A stretch of 64,000 nucleotides of DNA from Nesterenkonia ebinurensis (GCF_008711175.1 NZ_VWNF01000048.1:1-64000); one strand, 5' to 3'; shown: positions 8,357-18,226, numbered from the stretch's first letter. A program made the numbers and translations. The notes: generated by a model from the sequence alone, not told the origin.

Positions 8357-9057
8357 CATCAGCAGATGCTGCATCTATGTTCGAGCGAGTGATGGGCGCT
8401 GAGTTCTATCGGCTGCATCCGCAGCTGCAGCGCCGGTTCTCGGTGGGCCTGGGCTCCGGCGTTGCTGGGATCGGCACTGGGGTGATGGAGGAGGTCTGGC
8501 ATACCGCCGGGTGGGTGCGGCCCTTTCTGCTGCTGGGCGCCACCAGGAATATTCTGGCCCCGCGGCGCGGCAAGAATGTGCCGTTCCAGATTGAGAACGT
8601 GCCCTATACCGACAGCTTCGGGCGGGAGACGGTGAGCTTTGTGCGCACCTTCGGCTATCCGCGAGGCACCAAACGGTTCGACGCCCAAATGGTGATTGCT
8701 CCCGAGCAGACGCACATCATCGACTATCTGGGCACCCATCAGCATCTGGAGACTCCCCTGTACTTCTCTGCGGAGGAGGACGGGTCACTGACCATCCGAT
8801 CGCAGGGGCTGCGCTTCCGCGAAGGCCCGGTGGATGTCACAGTGCCCGGATTCATCTCCGCCGACGCGACGATCCGCGAGCAGTTCGAGGAGCAGACCGG
8901 GCGGCTCAGGATCTCGGTCACCGTGGCCAATGACCGGATAGGACCGCTGTTCGGCTACCGGGGCTGGTTCGAACAGGAGTACTTCGAGGTGGCCAAACTC
9001 AAGGTGCGCCCGGGGCTGCGGCCCAAGCGGGAGCATAACCCCACTGATCGGTGGTGA
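8353..9057 (+). CDS. DUF4166 domain-containing protein
   Basis: 234 aa. The N-terminus (SMFERVMGAEFYRLHPQLQRRF) and the later G-x-E-x-V-S-F-V-R-T-F motif match the DUF4166 family, whose function is not established. DUF4166 is often fused to or beside SDR-type or DoxX-like proteins; here its partner is the SRPBCC-like protein, overlapped by 4 bp. The start at 8353 was chosen because ATGA overlaps the previous stop and the family's conserved N-terminus begins there. A role in envelope or lipid chemistry is speculative. Confidence 0.8.
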   Translation: MTSADAASMFERVMGAEFYRLHPQLQRRFSVGLGSGVAGIGTGVMEEVWHTAGWVRPFLLLGATRNILAPRRGKNVPFQIENVPYTDSFGRETVSFVRTFGYPRGTKRFDAQMVIAPEQTHIIDYLGTHQHLETPLYFSAEEDGSLTIRSQGLRFREGPVDVTVPGFISADATIREQFEEQTGRLRISVTVANDRIGPLFGYRGWFEQEYFEVAKLKVRPGLRPKREHNPTDRW

Positions 9058-9094
9058 AACATACCGGGAATCCCGGCTATGGGAGCATGAACGG

Positions 9095-10339
9095 ATGACT
9101 GAGATGTATGTGGGCTCTGAGGTGGGCCAGCTGCGGCAGGTGATAGTGCACCGGCCGGGCACTGAACTGCTGCGGCTGACTCCGGAGACCAAGGATCAGC
9201 TGCTCTTCGACGATCTGCTGTGGGTACGCCGGGCCCAGGAGGAGCATGACCAGTTCTCTGCGGCACTGGAGTCCGCCGGGGCTGAGGTGCTGCATCTGGA
9301 TGCCCTGCTTCGCCAGACACTTGCAGTGGCTGAAGCTAAGGACTTTGTGCTCGACCACACCTTTGACGAACGGATCTACGGGCCGGCTGCCGCACCGCTG
9401 CTGCGCCAGGTGGCCGCCAGACTCGACGACGCCGCCCTGGCTGAGCTGGTCATCGGCGGTCTCACCAAGCGAGAGCTGCTGGAGCTGACCGACGAACCAC
9501 GCTCAGTGATGCTGCACTCCCTGGGCCCAGATGATCTGGTGGTGGCCCCGCTGCCCAACCACCTCTTTGCTCGTGACGCCTCCTGCTGGATCTATGACGG
9601 GGTAGCGGTGAACTCCATGCAGAAGCCGGTCCGGATGCGGGAGGCAATCACCTATGAGGCGGTCTACCGGTGGCATCCGCAGTTCGCCGCAGCAGAGTTT
9701 GCTCGCTGGTCCGATGGGCTCAACGATGGGCAAGCCACGGTGGAGGGCGGCGATGTACTAGTGCTGGGCAACGGTGCGGTGCTGGTGGGAATGAGCGAGC
9801 GCACCACCCCGCAGGGTGTGGAGCGCCTGGCCAAGCAACTCTTCGCCGCAGGCTCCGCGGACCGGGTAGTTGCCCTGGATCTGCCCAAGGCACGGTCCTT
9901 CATGCATCTGGACACAGTGATGACCATGGTGGATAAGCGTTCCTTCATCGAGTACGCCGGGCTGGGTGAGCTGGCCTCCTACACGCTGACCCCGCGCAAC
10001 GGGCAGGCTGATCCGCAGCAGGTGGAGCTCAATATTGCCGATCATCCACCTGGCGGAGCGCACCGGGCGATCGCGGAGGCGCTGGGGTTGCACGGGCTGC
10101 GGATCCTCACCGCGGAGCAGGATGTGCATTCTGCCGCCCGGGAACAGTGGGATGACGGCTGCAATGCCCTGGCAGTAGCCCCAGGAGCAGTGATCACCTA
10201 TGACCGCACACCAACCTCGAATGCATTCCTGCGCGAATCCGGGATCGAGGTCATTGAGGTACCCGGCGGGGAGCTGGGGCGCGGGCGCGGCGGTCCTCGG
10301 TGCATGAGCTGTCCTACTCTGCGCGAGCCGCTGAAGTGA
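9095..10339 (+). CDS. arcA: Arginine deiminase
   Basis: 414 aa, the expected length. The guanidine-modifying-enzyme motifs are VIVHRPG near the N-terminus, FARDAS, EGGDV, the catalytic His in FMHLDT, and the nucleophile Cys403 in RCMSCPT at the C-terminus. It hydrolyses L-arginine to citrulline and ammonia, the first step of the arginine deiminase pathway, in the cytoplasm. No arcB, arcC or arginine antiporter is adjacent, so it may serve acid or nitrogen metabolism rather than a full fermentation operon. A CCGGGA/TCCCGG inverted repeat lies just upstream, at about 9064-9077. Confidence 0.95.
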   Translation: MTEMYVGSEVGQLRQVIVHRPGTELLRLTPETKDQLLFDDLLWVRRAQEEHDQFSAALESAGAEVLHLDALLRQTLAVAEAKDFVLDHTFDERIYGPAAAPLLRQVAARLDDAALAELVIGGLTKRELLELTDEPRSVMLHSLGPDDLVVAPLPNHLFARDASCWIYDGVAVNSMQKPVRMREAITYEAVYRWHPQFAAAEFARWSDGLNDGQATVEGGDVLVLGNGAVLVGMSERTTPQGVERLAKQLFAAGSADRVVALDLPKARSFMHLDTVMTMVDKRSFIEYAGLGELASYTLTPRNGQADPQQVELNIADHPPGGAHRAIAEALGLHGLRILTAEQDVHSAAREQWDDGCNALAVAPGAVITYDRTPTSNAFLRESGIEVIEVPGGELGRGRGGPRCMSCPTLREPLK

Positions 10340-10353
10340 GAAACCACGCAGAT

Positions 10354-10385
10354 TCACAGTAAAGTCACAGAAACTAAGATCACAG
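10354..10385. promoter_or_regulatory. TCACAG direct repeats upstream of the rpf-type gene
   Basis: TCACAG occurs at 10354, 10365 and 10380. The first two are exactly 11 bp apart, one helical turn, the arrangement bound by OmpR-type response regulators such as MtrA and PhoB. MtrA is known to act on cell-wall and rpf genes in other actinobacteria. The link here is inference. Confidence 0.35.
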
Positions 10386-10452
10386 GATGATAACGCCCTT
10401 GGATCCCTGTGATTCCGGGGTTCTTGTGGTTTCCACCGAGTCTCCTGCACAG

Positions 10453-10481
10453 TTGACGTGATCATTTTGAGACTCTTTACT
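10453..10481 (+). promoter_or_regulatory. Candidate sigma-70-type promoter for the rpf-type gene
   Basis: TTGACG (10453-10458), a 17-bp spacer, then TTTACT (10476-10481). This would give a leader of about 95 nt before the ATG at 10581. Within the leader TGTGAC (10511-10516) and GTCACA (10528-10533) form an inverted repeat with an 11-bp gap. Confidence 0.45.
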
Positions 10482-10580
10482 GGACTGCGGACATTCCGAA
10501 GTGATGTTTATGTGACCTTCCCGTCGCGTCACAAGCACCACTCAGCAGTTTCAACAACCTCAGTGAGGAACCAAAGACTT

Positions 10581-11348
10581 ATGAAGAACACCAAGACTTT
10601 CAAGAAGCTTCTGGGCAGCTCCGTGGCCGCCGCGGCTCTGGCCGGCGGCGCCGTAGTGGCCCAGGCTCCCATGGCCAATGCCTCCAGCGACTGGGACCGG
10701 CTGGCCCAGTGCGAGTCCGGCGGAAACTGGTCCATCAACACCGGCAACGGCTTCTACGGCGGACTGCAGTTCATGAAGGCCACCTGGGATTCCATGGGCG
10801 GCCAGCAGTACGCCGAGTACCCGCACCAGGCAACCCGGGACCAGCAGATCGCTGTGGCCACTGAGCTGCAGGCGCGCTACGGCTGGGGCCAGTGGCCGGC
10901 ATGCTCGGCCAGCCTGGGTCTCTCCGGCAGCCCGAACAGCGGCGGCAGCAGCACTCCCGCCCCGCAGCCTCAGCAGCAGGAGACTCAGCAGTCCCAGCCG
11001 CAGCAGCAGGAGACTCAGCAGTCTCAGCCTCAGCAGCAGCAGTCCCAGCCTGCCCCGCAGTCAGCACCTGAACCTGAGCCGGAGCCGGAGACCCCCTCCT
11101 GGCAGTGGGCCGGGGCTTACTCCGCTGAGCCCAACACCGATGTGGAGGTCTCTGAGGAGACCTACGAAGTGGAGTCCGGTGACTCCCTGGCATCCATCGC
11201 TGAAGAGCTGGAGATCGACTGGGAAGACCTGTGGGGTGCGAACTACGATGAGATCGAAGACCCCAACCTCATCTATGTGGGTGACGAGCTCAAGCTCCCG
11301 GTCCTTGATGATGAGGATGACGAAGACGACGAGTCCGAGGAGGGCTGA
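10581..11348 (+). CDS. Resuscitation-promoting factor-like secreted muralytic protein with LysM domain
   Basis: 255 aa from the ATG at 10581 (GTGAGGAA 10 nt upstream). Residues 1-34 are a Sec signal peptide ending ANA. Residues 36-109 are the transglycosylase-like Rpf domain, with catalytic Glu45 in CESGGNW and a probable Cys44-Cys108 disulfide. Residues 128-160 are Q-rich with a repeated QPQQQETQQS unit, and 161-172 are a Pro-Glu run. Residues 194-240 are a LysM peptidoglycan-binding domain and the last 15 residues are almost all acidic. It cleaves peptidoglycan during growth or exit from dormancy. It is monocistronic and convergent with comEC (4 bp apart). Confidence 0.93.
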   Translation: MKNTKTFKKLLGSSVAAAALAGGAVVAQAPMANASSDWDRLAQCESGGNWSINTGNGFYGGLQFMKATWDSMGGQQYAEYPHQATRDQQIAVATELQARYGWGQWPACSASLGLSGSPNSGGSSTPAPQPQQQETQQSQPQQQETQQSQPQQQQSQPAPQSAPEPEPEPETPSWQWAGAYSAEPNTDVEVSEETYEVESGDSLASIAEELEIDWEDLWGANYDEIEDPNLIYVGDELKLPVLDDEDDEDDESEEG

Positions 11349-11352
11349 GCCC

Positions 11353-13776
11353 TCACCGGCTGATTGACTCAGCCTCCAGCAGCCCCTCACCGGTCAGGCT
11401 GAAGACCACGGTGCCGTGCAGATCGGTGCGGTACACCGAGGCTTCCAGCTGGTGGAGCATCTGGAGAATCTCCTCTGCCGGATGTCCGTAGCTGTTCTCT
11501 TGGCCCACCCCCATCAGAGCAGCGCCAGGGGCTGTGTGCTCCAGCACCTCAGTGCCGCCGTTGGCCGCCCCATGGTGGGCCACCTTCAGCACATCGACAT
11601 GCTGAGGGAGCCCGTTCCGGGAGACCATCAGCCCAGCGATCTCTTCTTCGAGATCACCCAGTGCCAGCAGGCGCAGCGGATTGTTCGCGGATCCGACTGC
11701 GCCTGCTGGCATCTGTACATCCCAGAGCTCAAAGACCACTACCAGTGAATTGTCATTGGGGTTGCGGTGATAGTCCGGCGCTGACCACACAGTCCAGCTG
11801 ACCGGATAGCGGCCCTGGTGCTGGCCGGTCTGGCCCAGCTGGGCTCGGTGCTCAGACACATCGAGAACACTGTCCGCTGTCTCCTCCACCGCCTCCAGGA
11901 CGCTCCAGCCTGCTGTACCTGAGTAGAGAATCTGGTGGGTCTGGGCGGCGTCGTACACCCCCGGGGTCCCACCGTAGTGGTCCAGATGGTCGTGGGTGAT
12001 CATGAGAGTCTCCACCTGCTCGATCTCCAGGTGCTGCAGGCACTGGGCAGCAGCCTGGGGTTCCTCCCCGGCGTCCACCACCACTGCGGCGTTCTGAGCG
12101 GTGCGGATCACCAGCATGTCGCCCTGGTCCACATCGCAGAGGGCGAATCTCCAGTCCTCCGGCACTGCGCCGGCTGTCAACCAGGCCCAGACTGCGGTGC
12201 TGGGGATGATCACGGCGGTCAGCCCGCCGCAGGCCGCACTCAGCAGCAGGCTCTCCCCTGCTGCCGGACGCCGCCGGGAAGCGATCACCAGCCGGCAGAG
12301 CACCACCGCTGCTGCGGTGTACAGCCCTGCAAGCGCCCATCCCCATTGCCCCTGAGGCCAGGGGGCCAGCGCCTGAGGAAGGGCTGCAGCAGCTCTGCCC
12401 ACCACAGCGATCCCGGCTGCCGGGAAACCGGCCAGCCACAGCAGACTGAGGGAGAGCCAGGGCAGGGCGGTGGAGACCACCGCAGCTAAAGTGCCGGGCA
12501 CAGTGACCAGAGGAAGCAGCGGGCCGGCCAGAATATTGGCCGGGATGCTGTAGAGAGTCACTCCCTCAGCCACCGGCAGCAGCACCGGTGTGACGAACAG
12601 TTGGGCCGAGACGGCCAGGGCCAGCGGCCCGGAGACGAATCCGGGCAGCTTCTGCTTGAACCACTCGTTGAGCCGGGCACCGATGAGCACAATGCCTAAG
12701 GTGGCTGCCACCGAGAGCTGGAATGCCGCCTGCACCGCGAACCAGGGTGAAGCGATGAGCAGGATGATCACGGTGAGGAACAGCAGTGCCGAAGAGGCCC
12801 TGCCGCGGCCGGCGAAGACAGCCAGGGCGCCGATCGCCCCCATCACCGAGGCGCGGATGACACTGGGCGCTGGCTGCACCAGCATCACGAAGAGCACCAG
12901 CCCGGCCAGCAGCAGCGGTACAGTCCCCCAGCGGGGCATCCGCAGTATACGGGCGATACCCAGCAGGGCACCAAGGACCAAAGAAGTATGGGTTCCGCTG
13001 ACTACGGTGAGATGTGTGAGCCCAGAGACCCGCATGGCTTCGGTCAGTTCTTGGCTCATCCCGGACCGGTCGCCCAGGATCACCCCGGGCAGCAGAGCCG
13101 GTGACTCACCGATACTGTGCCTGGATTGGTCCCTGGTCGCACTGCGCAGCTGATTGAACAGCTCATGTGCCCGACTGCGAGCATCTGGGGGCAGCTGCTC
13201 GATGTGCCCAGCCCCGAGACTGCGCAGCAGAGCTGTGCTGCGGTCTCCCGCATCGGTGGGCGAGGCGGTGACCAGTGCCCGGTAACGCTGCCCGGCCTGC
13301 AGCTCAGTCTCAGTGAAGATGGTCACCTCGGCCCTGACAGCCTTTTCCTGACCGGCGGCTGGGCTGCGATGGGTATGCACCACGGCCTCGGTGCGATAGT
13401 GCTGTGGCTGCTCACCCCGGGGAGCAAAAGGGTGAGGGTCGCGGGTCACCCGGAAAGTGACCTCCATCGGGGCTTCAGATTCCACTGCGGCGTTCCAGCC
13501 GGAGGCCTGATGACTGTGCTGGGTATGGACTGCCGAGAGCACCACCGCCGCGGCGAGGCCAGCACAGAGCAGAATCTGCAGCAGCACTGCGCTAAGCCGT
13601 TTTCGCCTTCTGCCCAGGGGTAGGCAGAGCAGGCCCAGAACGGCTGCGGCTGCCAACCCAGCTGCCGTCTGAAGAGCGCCGGAGGCTGTGCTGTGCACCA
13701 CCAGCAGGGCTGCCGTCCAGCAGGTGATGGCAGCCGGCAGCAGGCGCAGGTCCAGGGGCTCTCGCTGGAGGGTCAT
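11353..13776 (-). CDS. comEC: ComEC/Rec2-family DNA-uptake channel protein
   Basis: About 807 aa from the ATG at 13776, which shares a base with the comEA stop (TGATG); TTG 13782 and GTG 13779 are also in frame. The order is N-terminal membrane segments, an OB-like periplasmic part, the competence domain (SGLTHLTVVSGTHTS and following helices), then a C-terminal metallo-beta-lactamase-like domain with the motif THDHLDHYGG. ComEC carries single-stranded DNA across the membrane in natural transformation, and the C-terminal domain may degrade the other strand. It pairs with comEA upstream; no type IV pilus genes are in the window. Confidence 0.93.
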   Translation of the reverse strand: MTLQREPLDLRLLPAAITCWTAALLVVHSTASGALQTAAGLAAAAVLGLLCLPLGRRRKRLSAVLLQILLCAGLAAAVVLSAVHTQHSHQASGWNAAVESEAPMEVTFRVTRDPHPFAPRGEQPQHYRTEAVVHTHRSPAAGQEKAVRAEVTIFTETELQAGQRYRALVTASPTDAGDRSTALLRSLGAGHIEQLPPDARSRAHELFNQLRSATRDQSRHSIGESPALLPGVILGDRSGMSQELTEAMRVSGLTHLTVVSGTHTSLVLGALLGIARILRMPRWGTVPLLLAGLVLFVMLVQPAPSVIRASVMGAIGALAVFAGRGRASSALLFLTVIILLIASPWFAVQAAFQLSVAATLGIVLIGARLNEWFKQKLPGFVSGPLALAVSAQLFVTPVLLPVAEGVTLYSIPANILAGPLLPLVTVPGTLAAVVSTALPWLSLSLLWLAGFPAAGIAVVGRAAAALPQALAPWPQGQWGWALAGLYTAAAVVLCRLVIASRRRPAAGESLLLSAACGGLTAVIIPSTAVWAWLTAGAVPEDWRFALCDVDQGDMLVIRTAQNAAVVVDAGEEPQAAAQCLQHLEIEQVETLMITHDHLDHYGGTPGVYDAAQTHQILYSGTAGWSVLEAVEETADSVLDVSEHRAQLGQTGQHQGRYPVSWTVWSAPDYHRNPNDNSLVVVFELWDVQMPAGAVGSANNPLRLLALGDLEEEIAGLMVSRNGLPQHVDVLKVAHHGAANGGTEVLEHTAPGAALMGVGQENSYGHPAEEILQMLHQLEASVYRTDLHGTVVFSLTGEGLLEAESISR
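11943..11954 (-). repeat. 12/13 copy of the dispersed ACGACGCCGCCCC motif
   Basis: GGGCGGCGTCGT on the plus strand, in sense orientation within comEC, where it encodes Asp-Ala-Ala in the nuclease-like domain. Coding use may explain this copy. Confidence 0.3.
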
Positions 13777-14543
13777 CACCAAGTGACCTGATCGGCGATG
13801 TTCTCAAGGATGGCCGGGCCGATCCCGCTGACCGCCGCGAGCTCCTCCAAAGAGCTGAACTCCCCGTTGGCCTGCCGGTAGGTGATGATCCGCTCTGCCA
13901 GCGCTGGACCGATGCCCGGCAGCTTCTCCAACTGGGCAGCCTCGGCGGTGTTGAGGTTGATCAGCTCGGCTTGGCCTGCTTCCCCCGACTGGTCCTCCCC
14001 GTTGCCGGTGGCCGGTGGGTGGTCTCCGGATTCCAGCTCCTGCTCCGTGGGCACATAGATCAGGGAGCCGTCCTGGACCTCAGCCGCCAAGTTGATACCG
14101 TGCCGAGCGGCCTCATCAGTCAGTCCCCCGGCAGCATCCACAGCATCGGCAGCCCGGGCACCGGGAACCAGCTCCACCACCTGGGGCTCTGTCACTGCCC
14201 CGGCCACGTGGACCATCACCGTGCTGGGTGCCTGCGTTCCATCTTCGCTACTGTCTGCTCCAGCATTTCCGGGATGCTCCCGGGGCCTGATCTCTGAGGA
14301 GCTATCCAAGCCCGGCGGATCAGGCAGCGGCTCGGTGCCACCACGCCCGGTCACCCAGGAGACAGAGGTCCAGCTGAGAGCGGCAACAACCACCACGGCG
14401 ACTGCACCGGCGCGCAGGCCGATGCGTGCCGGTGCAGCATGATCACGCATCCGCTCGGCACGCAGCCGGTCACGACGAGTCAGCAGTTGGCCAGAATCAG
14501 GATCTGCAGCGCCGAAGTCCTCGCTGAAACGGTTCTCCTGCAT
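13776..14543 (-). CDS. comEA: ComEA-type DNA-binding competence protein
   Basis: 255 aa. A basic cytoplasmic start is followed by one membrane segment at about residues 46-66. A low-complexity linker leads to an SLBB-like domain (about 110-165, VHVAGAVTEPQVVELVPGARAADAV), an acidic linker and a C-terminal double helix-hairpin-helix (about 190-255, INLNTAEAAQLEKLPGIGPALAERI, VSGIGPAILENI). It is a membrane-anchored dsDNA receptor in transformation. It overlaps comEC by one base (TGATG). Confidence 0.93.
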   Translation of the reverse strand: MQENRFSEDFGAADPDSGQLLTRRDRLRAERMRDHAAPARIGLRAGAVAVVVVAALSWTSVSWVTGRGGTEPLPDPPGLDSSSEIRPREHPGNAGADSSEDGTQAPSTVMVHVAGAVTEPQVVELVPGARAADAVDAAGGLTDEAARHGINLAAEVQDGSLIYVPTEQELESGDHPPATGNGEDQSGEAGQAELINLNTAEAAQLEKLPGIGPALAERIITYRQANGEFSSLEELAAVSGIGPAILENIADQVTW

Positions 14544-14645
14544 GGCCCATACGCTAAGGGCGCCTGGGCGGGCCGTGCCGCGAAGTCAGCGTTCTGTGGA
14601 TGCCCCGGCGTGTCCCAGCATGGCAGGGCTCAGCTGGGGAAAACT

Positions 14646-15650
14646 CTAGCTGCTGGTGTTCCGCGGCCCTGGCAGCTCTGTCACGGAGATTCCCAGAGCT
14701 CCAAGCCCCAGGTGGGCGGCCAGTCCGGGGGGCAGCTCCACCACCGGGACCGGTTGGGTTGAGTGCGGCTGCAGTGCCTGGGCCAGCTCTGCGGCCGCCT
14801 CCGGGTTTCCGCAGCAGTGCACCCCGATCACCGCTTTCTCCGAGCTGCTGGCCCGCTCTGCAGTCAGCGCCTGCATTCTGGCCGAGGCCCGCGGCATGGA
14901 GTGTGCTCGCTCCAGCAGCTGGATCTCTCCCTCACACAGCTGCAGGACGGGCTTGACCCGCATCATGGTGCCGAACAGGGAGGCCAGCCGATTGATCCGC
15001 CCGCCCCGGCGCAGCTGCTCCAGACTGGGCACTGCGAAGACTGAGTTCGACGCCGCGGCCGCAGCTTCAGCAGCCTGAGCCACCCCCTGCAGGTTCCCGC
15101 CCAGCCTGGCTGCCAGCGCTGCCTGGATCACCGCCTGCCCTAAGGCCAGGCCGGCCTGCTGGGAGTCCAGTACGGTGACCGGCAGCGGTGCCTGCTCTGC
15201 GGCGAGCCGGGCGGCGTCGTAGGTGCCGGAGAGCTTAGCGGAGAGGTGCACTGAGACCACCCCGTCGAAGCCTTCGGCGTGCAGGCCCCGGTAGGTCTCA
15301 GCGATCCGTCCAGGGGAGGGTCTGGAGGTGCGCACCGGCAGGCCCTGAGCCAGGGCCAGTGGGAGGTCCCGGGTCAGCTCAGCGGAGTACTCCGGGTACA
15401 TCTCGCTGCGTTGCCCGCCCTGCGGTCCCTGGTCAATCATCACCGGGATCGGCACCACTTCAACCTGCTCACCGAGCAGACCCAGCCTCAGCCTGCCGGT
15501 GGCAGCATCCACCGGCAGTGCACAGGCGGCGTCGGTGACCACAGCGATCCGGCCCCGGGTGCGCCGCAGGTGAGGCTTCCGTCCCGGCAAGGCAGCACGC
15601 CGGGCATGCAGCTCCGCGTCCAGCGCCTGAACCCACTGCTCAGTACGCAT
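14646..15650 (-). CDS. DegV family protein (fatty-acid binding)
   Basis: 334 aa from the ATG at 15650. A TTG at 15674 overlapping the leuS stop (TTGA) is an alternative that would add 8 residues. The DegV fold starts at IAVVTDAACALP, followed by TSRPSPGRIAETYRGL and SVHLSAKLSGTYDAARLAA, the family's lipid-binding and Ser/Thr-rich motifs. DegV proteins bind fatty acids and, in firmicutes, act as FakB partners of a fatty-acid kinase; the role in actinobacteria is less clear. It lies between leuS and comEA on the same strand, a common actinobacterial order. Confidence 0.88.
   Translation of the reverse strand: MRTEQWVQALDAELHARRAALPGRKPHLRRTRGRIAVVTDAACALPVDAATGRLRLGLLGEQVEVVPIPVMIDQGPQGGQRSEMYPEYSAELTRDLPLALAQGLPVRTSRPSPGRIAETYRGLHAEGFDGVVSVHLSAKLSGTYDAARLAAEQAPLPVTVLDSQQAGLALGQAVIQAALAARLGGNLQGVAQAAEAAAAASNSVFAVPSLEQLRRGGRINRLASLFGTMMRVKPVLQLCEGEIQLLERAHSMPRASARMQALTAERASSSEKAVIGVHCCGNPEAAAELAQALQPHSTQPVPVVELPPGLAAHLGLGALGISVTELPGPRNTSS
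15209..15220 (-). repeat. 12/13 copy of the dispersed ACGACGCCGCCCC motif
   Basis: GGGCGGCGTCGT on the plus strand, in sense orientation in degV, encoding part of Tyr-Asp-Ala-Ala-Arg. Coding use may explain it. Confidence 0.3.
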
Positions 15651-15670
15651 AACTGCACTCACAGGACCAC

Positions 15671-18148
15671 TCAACCGGTCACGACGTTGATGAGTTTGGG
15701 AGCCCGGACGATCACCTTGCGGACCCCGCCGTCCTCGTCGATATAGCGCTGGATCTTAGGCAGAGCCAGTGCTTGGGCCTCCAGATCCTCAGCACTGATA
15801 TCGACAGGCACCTCCAGCTTGTCGCGCAGCTTGCCCTTGACCTGGACCACCGCGGTGATGGTGTCCTGAACCAGCAGCGCCTCGTCATAGGCCGGCCAGG
15901 AAGAGTTCGCCACCGAGGGCTGGTGGCCCAGCATCTGCCACATGTCCTCGGCGGTGTAGGGGGCCACCAGGGAGAGGATCTGGGCGGTGACCTCCGCGGC
16001 CTCCCGCACGGCCGCATCGGCGGCCCCGGCACCGGAGTCGATCTCCTTGCGGGCAGCATTGACCAGCTCCATGATCCGGGCGATGACCACGTTGTACTTC
16101 TGATCCTCCAACAACGCCTGGGACTCCGCAATGGTGCGGTGGGTGACTGCCCGCAGTCCGGCAGCACTAGTGGACGGATCGGTCCCCGGTGCGCTGGTGA
16201 CATCCTGGGCCAGGCGCCAGGCGCGGCCCAGGAACTTCTGGCTGGCAGCCGGTGAGACGTCTGCCCAGTCCACGTCATCGGCTGGCGGTGAGGCGAAGAC
16301 CATGGTGAGCCTCACGGCGTCGACCCCGTATTCATCCATCTGCTCGGCCAGGTCCACCCCGTTGCCCAGTGACTTGGACATGGCTTTGCCGCCGTTGACC
16401 ACTTGGCCCTGGTTGGTCAGTGCGGTGAAGGGCTCGGTGAAGTTCACCAGGCCCATGTCGTAGAGCACCTTGGTGAAGAACCGGGAGTAGAGCAGGTGCA
16501 GAATGGCATGCTCTACCCCGCCCACGTACTGGTCCACCGGCAGCCACTTGTTGACCGCCTCAGTGGGGAAGGCAGCATCGGTGCCCTTGGGGTCCAGATA
16601 GCGCAGGTAGTACCAGGATGAGTCCACAAAGGTGTCCATAGTGTCAGTGTCCCGGGTGGCGGGCTTGCCGCAGGCGGGGCAGTCCACGGTGACCCAGTCG
16701 GCCAGTCCGGCCAGCGGGGCCTTGCCCTTGGGGGTCAGATCCTCGCCCTTGGCCTCGGTGGGCAGGGCCACCGGCAGCTGGTCCTCGGGCACCGGGACCT
16801 CACCGCAGTCGGGACAGTGGATCACCGGGATGGGTGCGCCCCAGAACCGCTGGCGGGAGAGCAGCCAGTCACGCAACCGGTAGTTGGTGGTGGCTCGGCC
16901 GGCTCCCTGGGACTCCAGCCAGTCGATGATGGTCGACTTGGCCTCCTCCACCTCCAGCCCGTCCAGGGAGATCTCGGCATTGGCGGAGTTGATGGCCGGA
17001 CCCTGGCCGGTGTACGCCTCGCCCTCGAAGTCTGAAGGGGGCTGCACAGTGCGGATGATGGGCAGATCGAAGGCGGTGGCGAACTCCCAGTCGCGCTGGT
17101 CCTGACCGGGAACACCCATCACCGCGCCGGTGCCGTAGTCAGCCAGCACGTAGTCGGTGGCGTAGACCGGCATCTTGGCCCCGGTGGCCGGGTTGGTGGC
17201 GTGCACGCCCAGGAAAACCCCAGTCTTCTTCCGGTCAGCGGACTGACGCTCGATCTCAGAAACCGATTTCAGCTGCTCCCGGTATTCCTCCAGGGCTGGC
17301 CGCTGCTCCTGGGTGACCAGCTGTGCAGCCAGCTCGGCGTCGGCGGCCACCACAAAGAAGGTGGCCCCGAAGATGGTGTCGGGCCGGGTGGTGAATACGG
17401 TGACGGTGTGCCCGCCTTCTACCGGAAAGTCCACATGGGCGCCCTCGGAACGGCCGATCCAGTTGCGCTGCATGGCCAGCACCCGCTCGGGCCAAGTGCC
17501 CTCCAGCTGCGCCATATCGTCAAGCAGCCGATCGGCATAGTCGGTGATCTTGAAGTACCACTGGTTCAGCGACTTCTTGGTCACCGGGGTGCCACAGCGG
17601 TCGCAGACGCCCTCGCCGACCACCTGCTCATTGGCCAGCACGGTTTGACAGGAGGGACACCAGTTGACCGGAGAGTCCTTGCGGTAGGCCAGTCCCCGCT
17701 CATAGAACTTCAGGAACAGCCACTGGGTCCACCGGTAGTACTCCGGGTCGGAGGTGTGCAGCCGGCGGGTCCAGTCCGTGCTGATTGCGTAGCGCTTGAA
17801 GCTGGCGGCCTGGGTCTCAATATTGGTGTAGGTCCACTCCGCCGGATGCGCATTGTTTTTGATCGCGGCGTTCTCCGCAGGCAGCCCGAAGGAGTCCCAG
17901 CCGATGGGGTGCAGCACGTTGTATCCGCGCAGCCGGGCGTAGCGGGCGGCCACATCACCGATCGCGAACGCCTCAGCATGGCCCATATGCAGGTCACCGG
18001 AGGGGTAAGGGAACATATCGCAGACATACTTCTTAGGCCGCTCGTCGGCGGTGTTGACCACAAAGGTCCCGTCCTGCTCCCAGAACGGCAGCCATCTGGC
18101 CTCGATAGTCCGAAAGTCGTAGGACTGCTTTTCAGCGGTTTCGCTCAC
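15671..18148 (-). CDS. leuS: Leucyl-tRNA synthetase
   Basis: About 825 aa from a GTG at 18148 with TGAGGTGG 6 nt upstream; the frame is open five codons further. A class I synthetase: the HIGH signature appears as [10 protein letters not shown] near the N-terminus and KMSKS as KAMSKSLG in the C-terminal third. The zinc-like CPSCQ..CDRCG cluster, the CP1 editing domain between them ([12 protein letters not shown]) and the C-terminal anticodon and tRNA-binding region are all present. It charges tRNA-Leu in the cytoplasm. It starts a minus-strand run leading into degV and is divergent from the alpha/beta hydrolase. Confidence 0.97.
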   Translation of the reverse strand: MSETAEKQSYDFRTIEARWLPFWEQDGTFVVNTADERPKKYVCDMFPYPSGDLHMGHAEAFAIGDVAARYARLRGYNVLHPIGWDSFGLPAENAAIKNNAHPAEWTYTNIETQAASFKRYAISTDWTRRLHTSDPEYYRWTQWLFLKFYERGLAYRKDSPVNWCPSCQTVLANEQVVGEGVCDRCGTPVTKKSLNQWYFKITDYADRLLDDMAQLEGTWPERVLAMQRNWIGRSEGAHVDFPVEGGHTVTVFTTRPDTIFGATFFVVAADAELAAQLVTQEQRPALEEYREQLKSVSEIERQSADRKKTGVFLGVHATNPATGAKMPVYATDYVLADYGTGAVMGVPGQDQRDWEFATAFDLPIIRTVQPPSDFEGEAYTGQGPAINSANAEISLDGLEVEEAKSTIIDWLESQGAGRATTNYRLRDWLLSRQRFWGAPIPVIHCPDCGEVPVPEDQLPVALPTEAKGEDLTPKGKAPLAGLADWVTVDCPACGKPATRDTDTMDTFVDSSWYYLRYLDPKGTDAAFPTEAVNKWLPVDQYVGGVEHAILHLLYSRFFTKVLYDMGLVNFTEPFTALTNQGQVVNGGKAMSKSLGNGVDLAEQMDEYGVDAVRLTMVFASPPADDVDWADVSPAASQKFLGRAWRLAQDVTSAPGTDPSTSAAGLRAVTHRTIAESQALLEDQKYNVVIARIMELVNAARKEIDSGAGAADAAVREAAEVTAQILSLVAPYTAEDMWQMLGHQPSVANSSWPAYDEALLVQDTITAVVQVKGKLRDKLEVPVDISAEDLEAQALALPKIQRYIDEDGGVRKVIVRAPKLINVVTG

Positions 18149-18226
18149 AGGTGCCCACCTCAAAGATTCACGGAAATTTCAACTCACACAGTCTAGTGCT
18201 TCAGCGGAGTCGTTACCCTGATCCTG

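Noticed and set aside
10385-10580. c-di-AMP (ydaO-type) riboswitch before the rpf-type gene
   Set aside because: Such riboswitches often precede actinobacterial rpf genes, but the conserved core could not be found in this leader.
17201-18196. 331-codon plus-strand frame opposite leuS
   Set aside because: Antisense to the conserved catalytic part of leuS; composition typical of a complementary-strand artefact.
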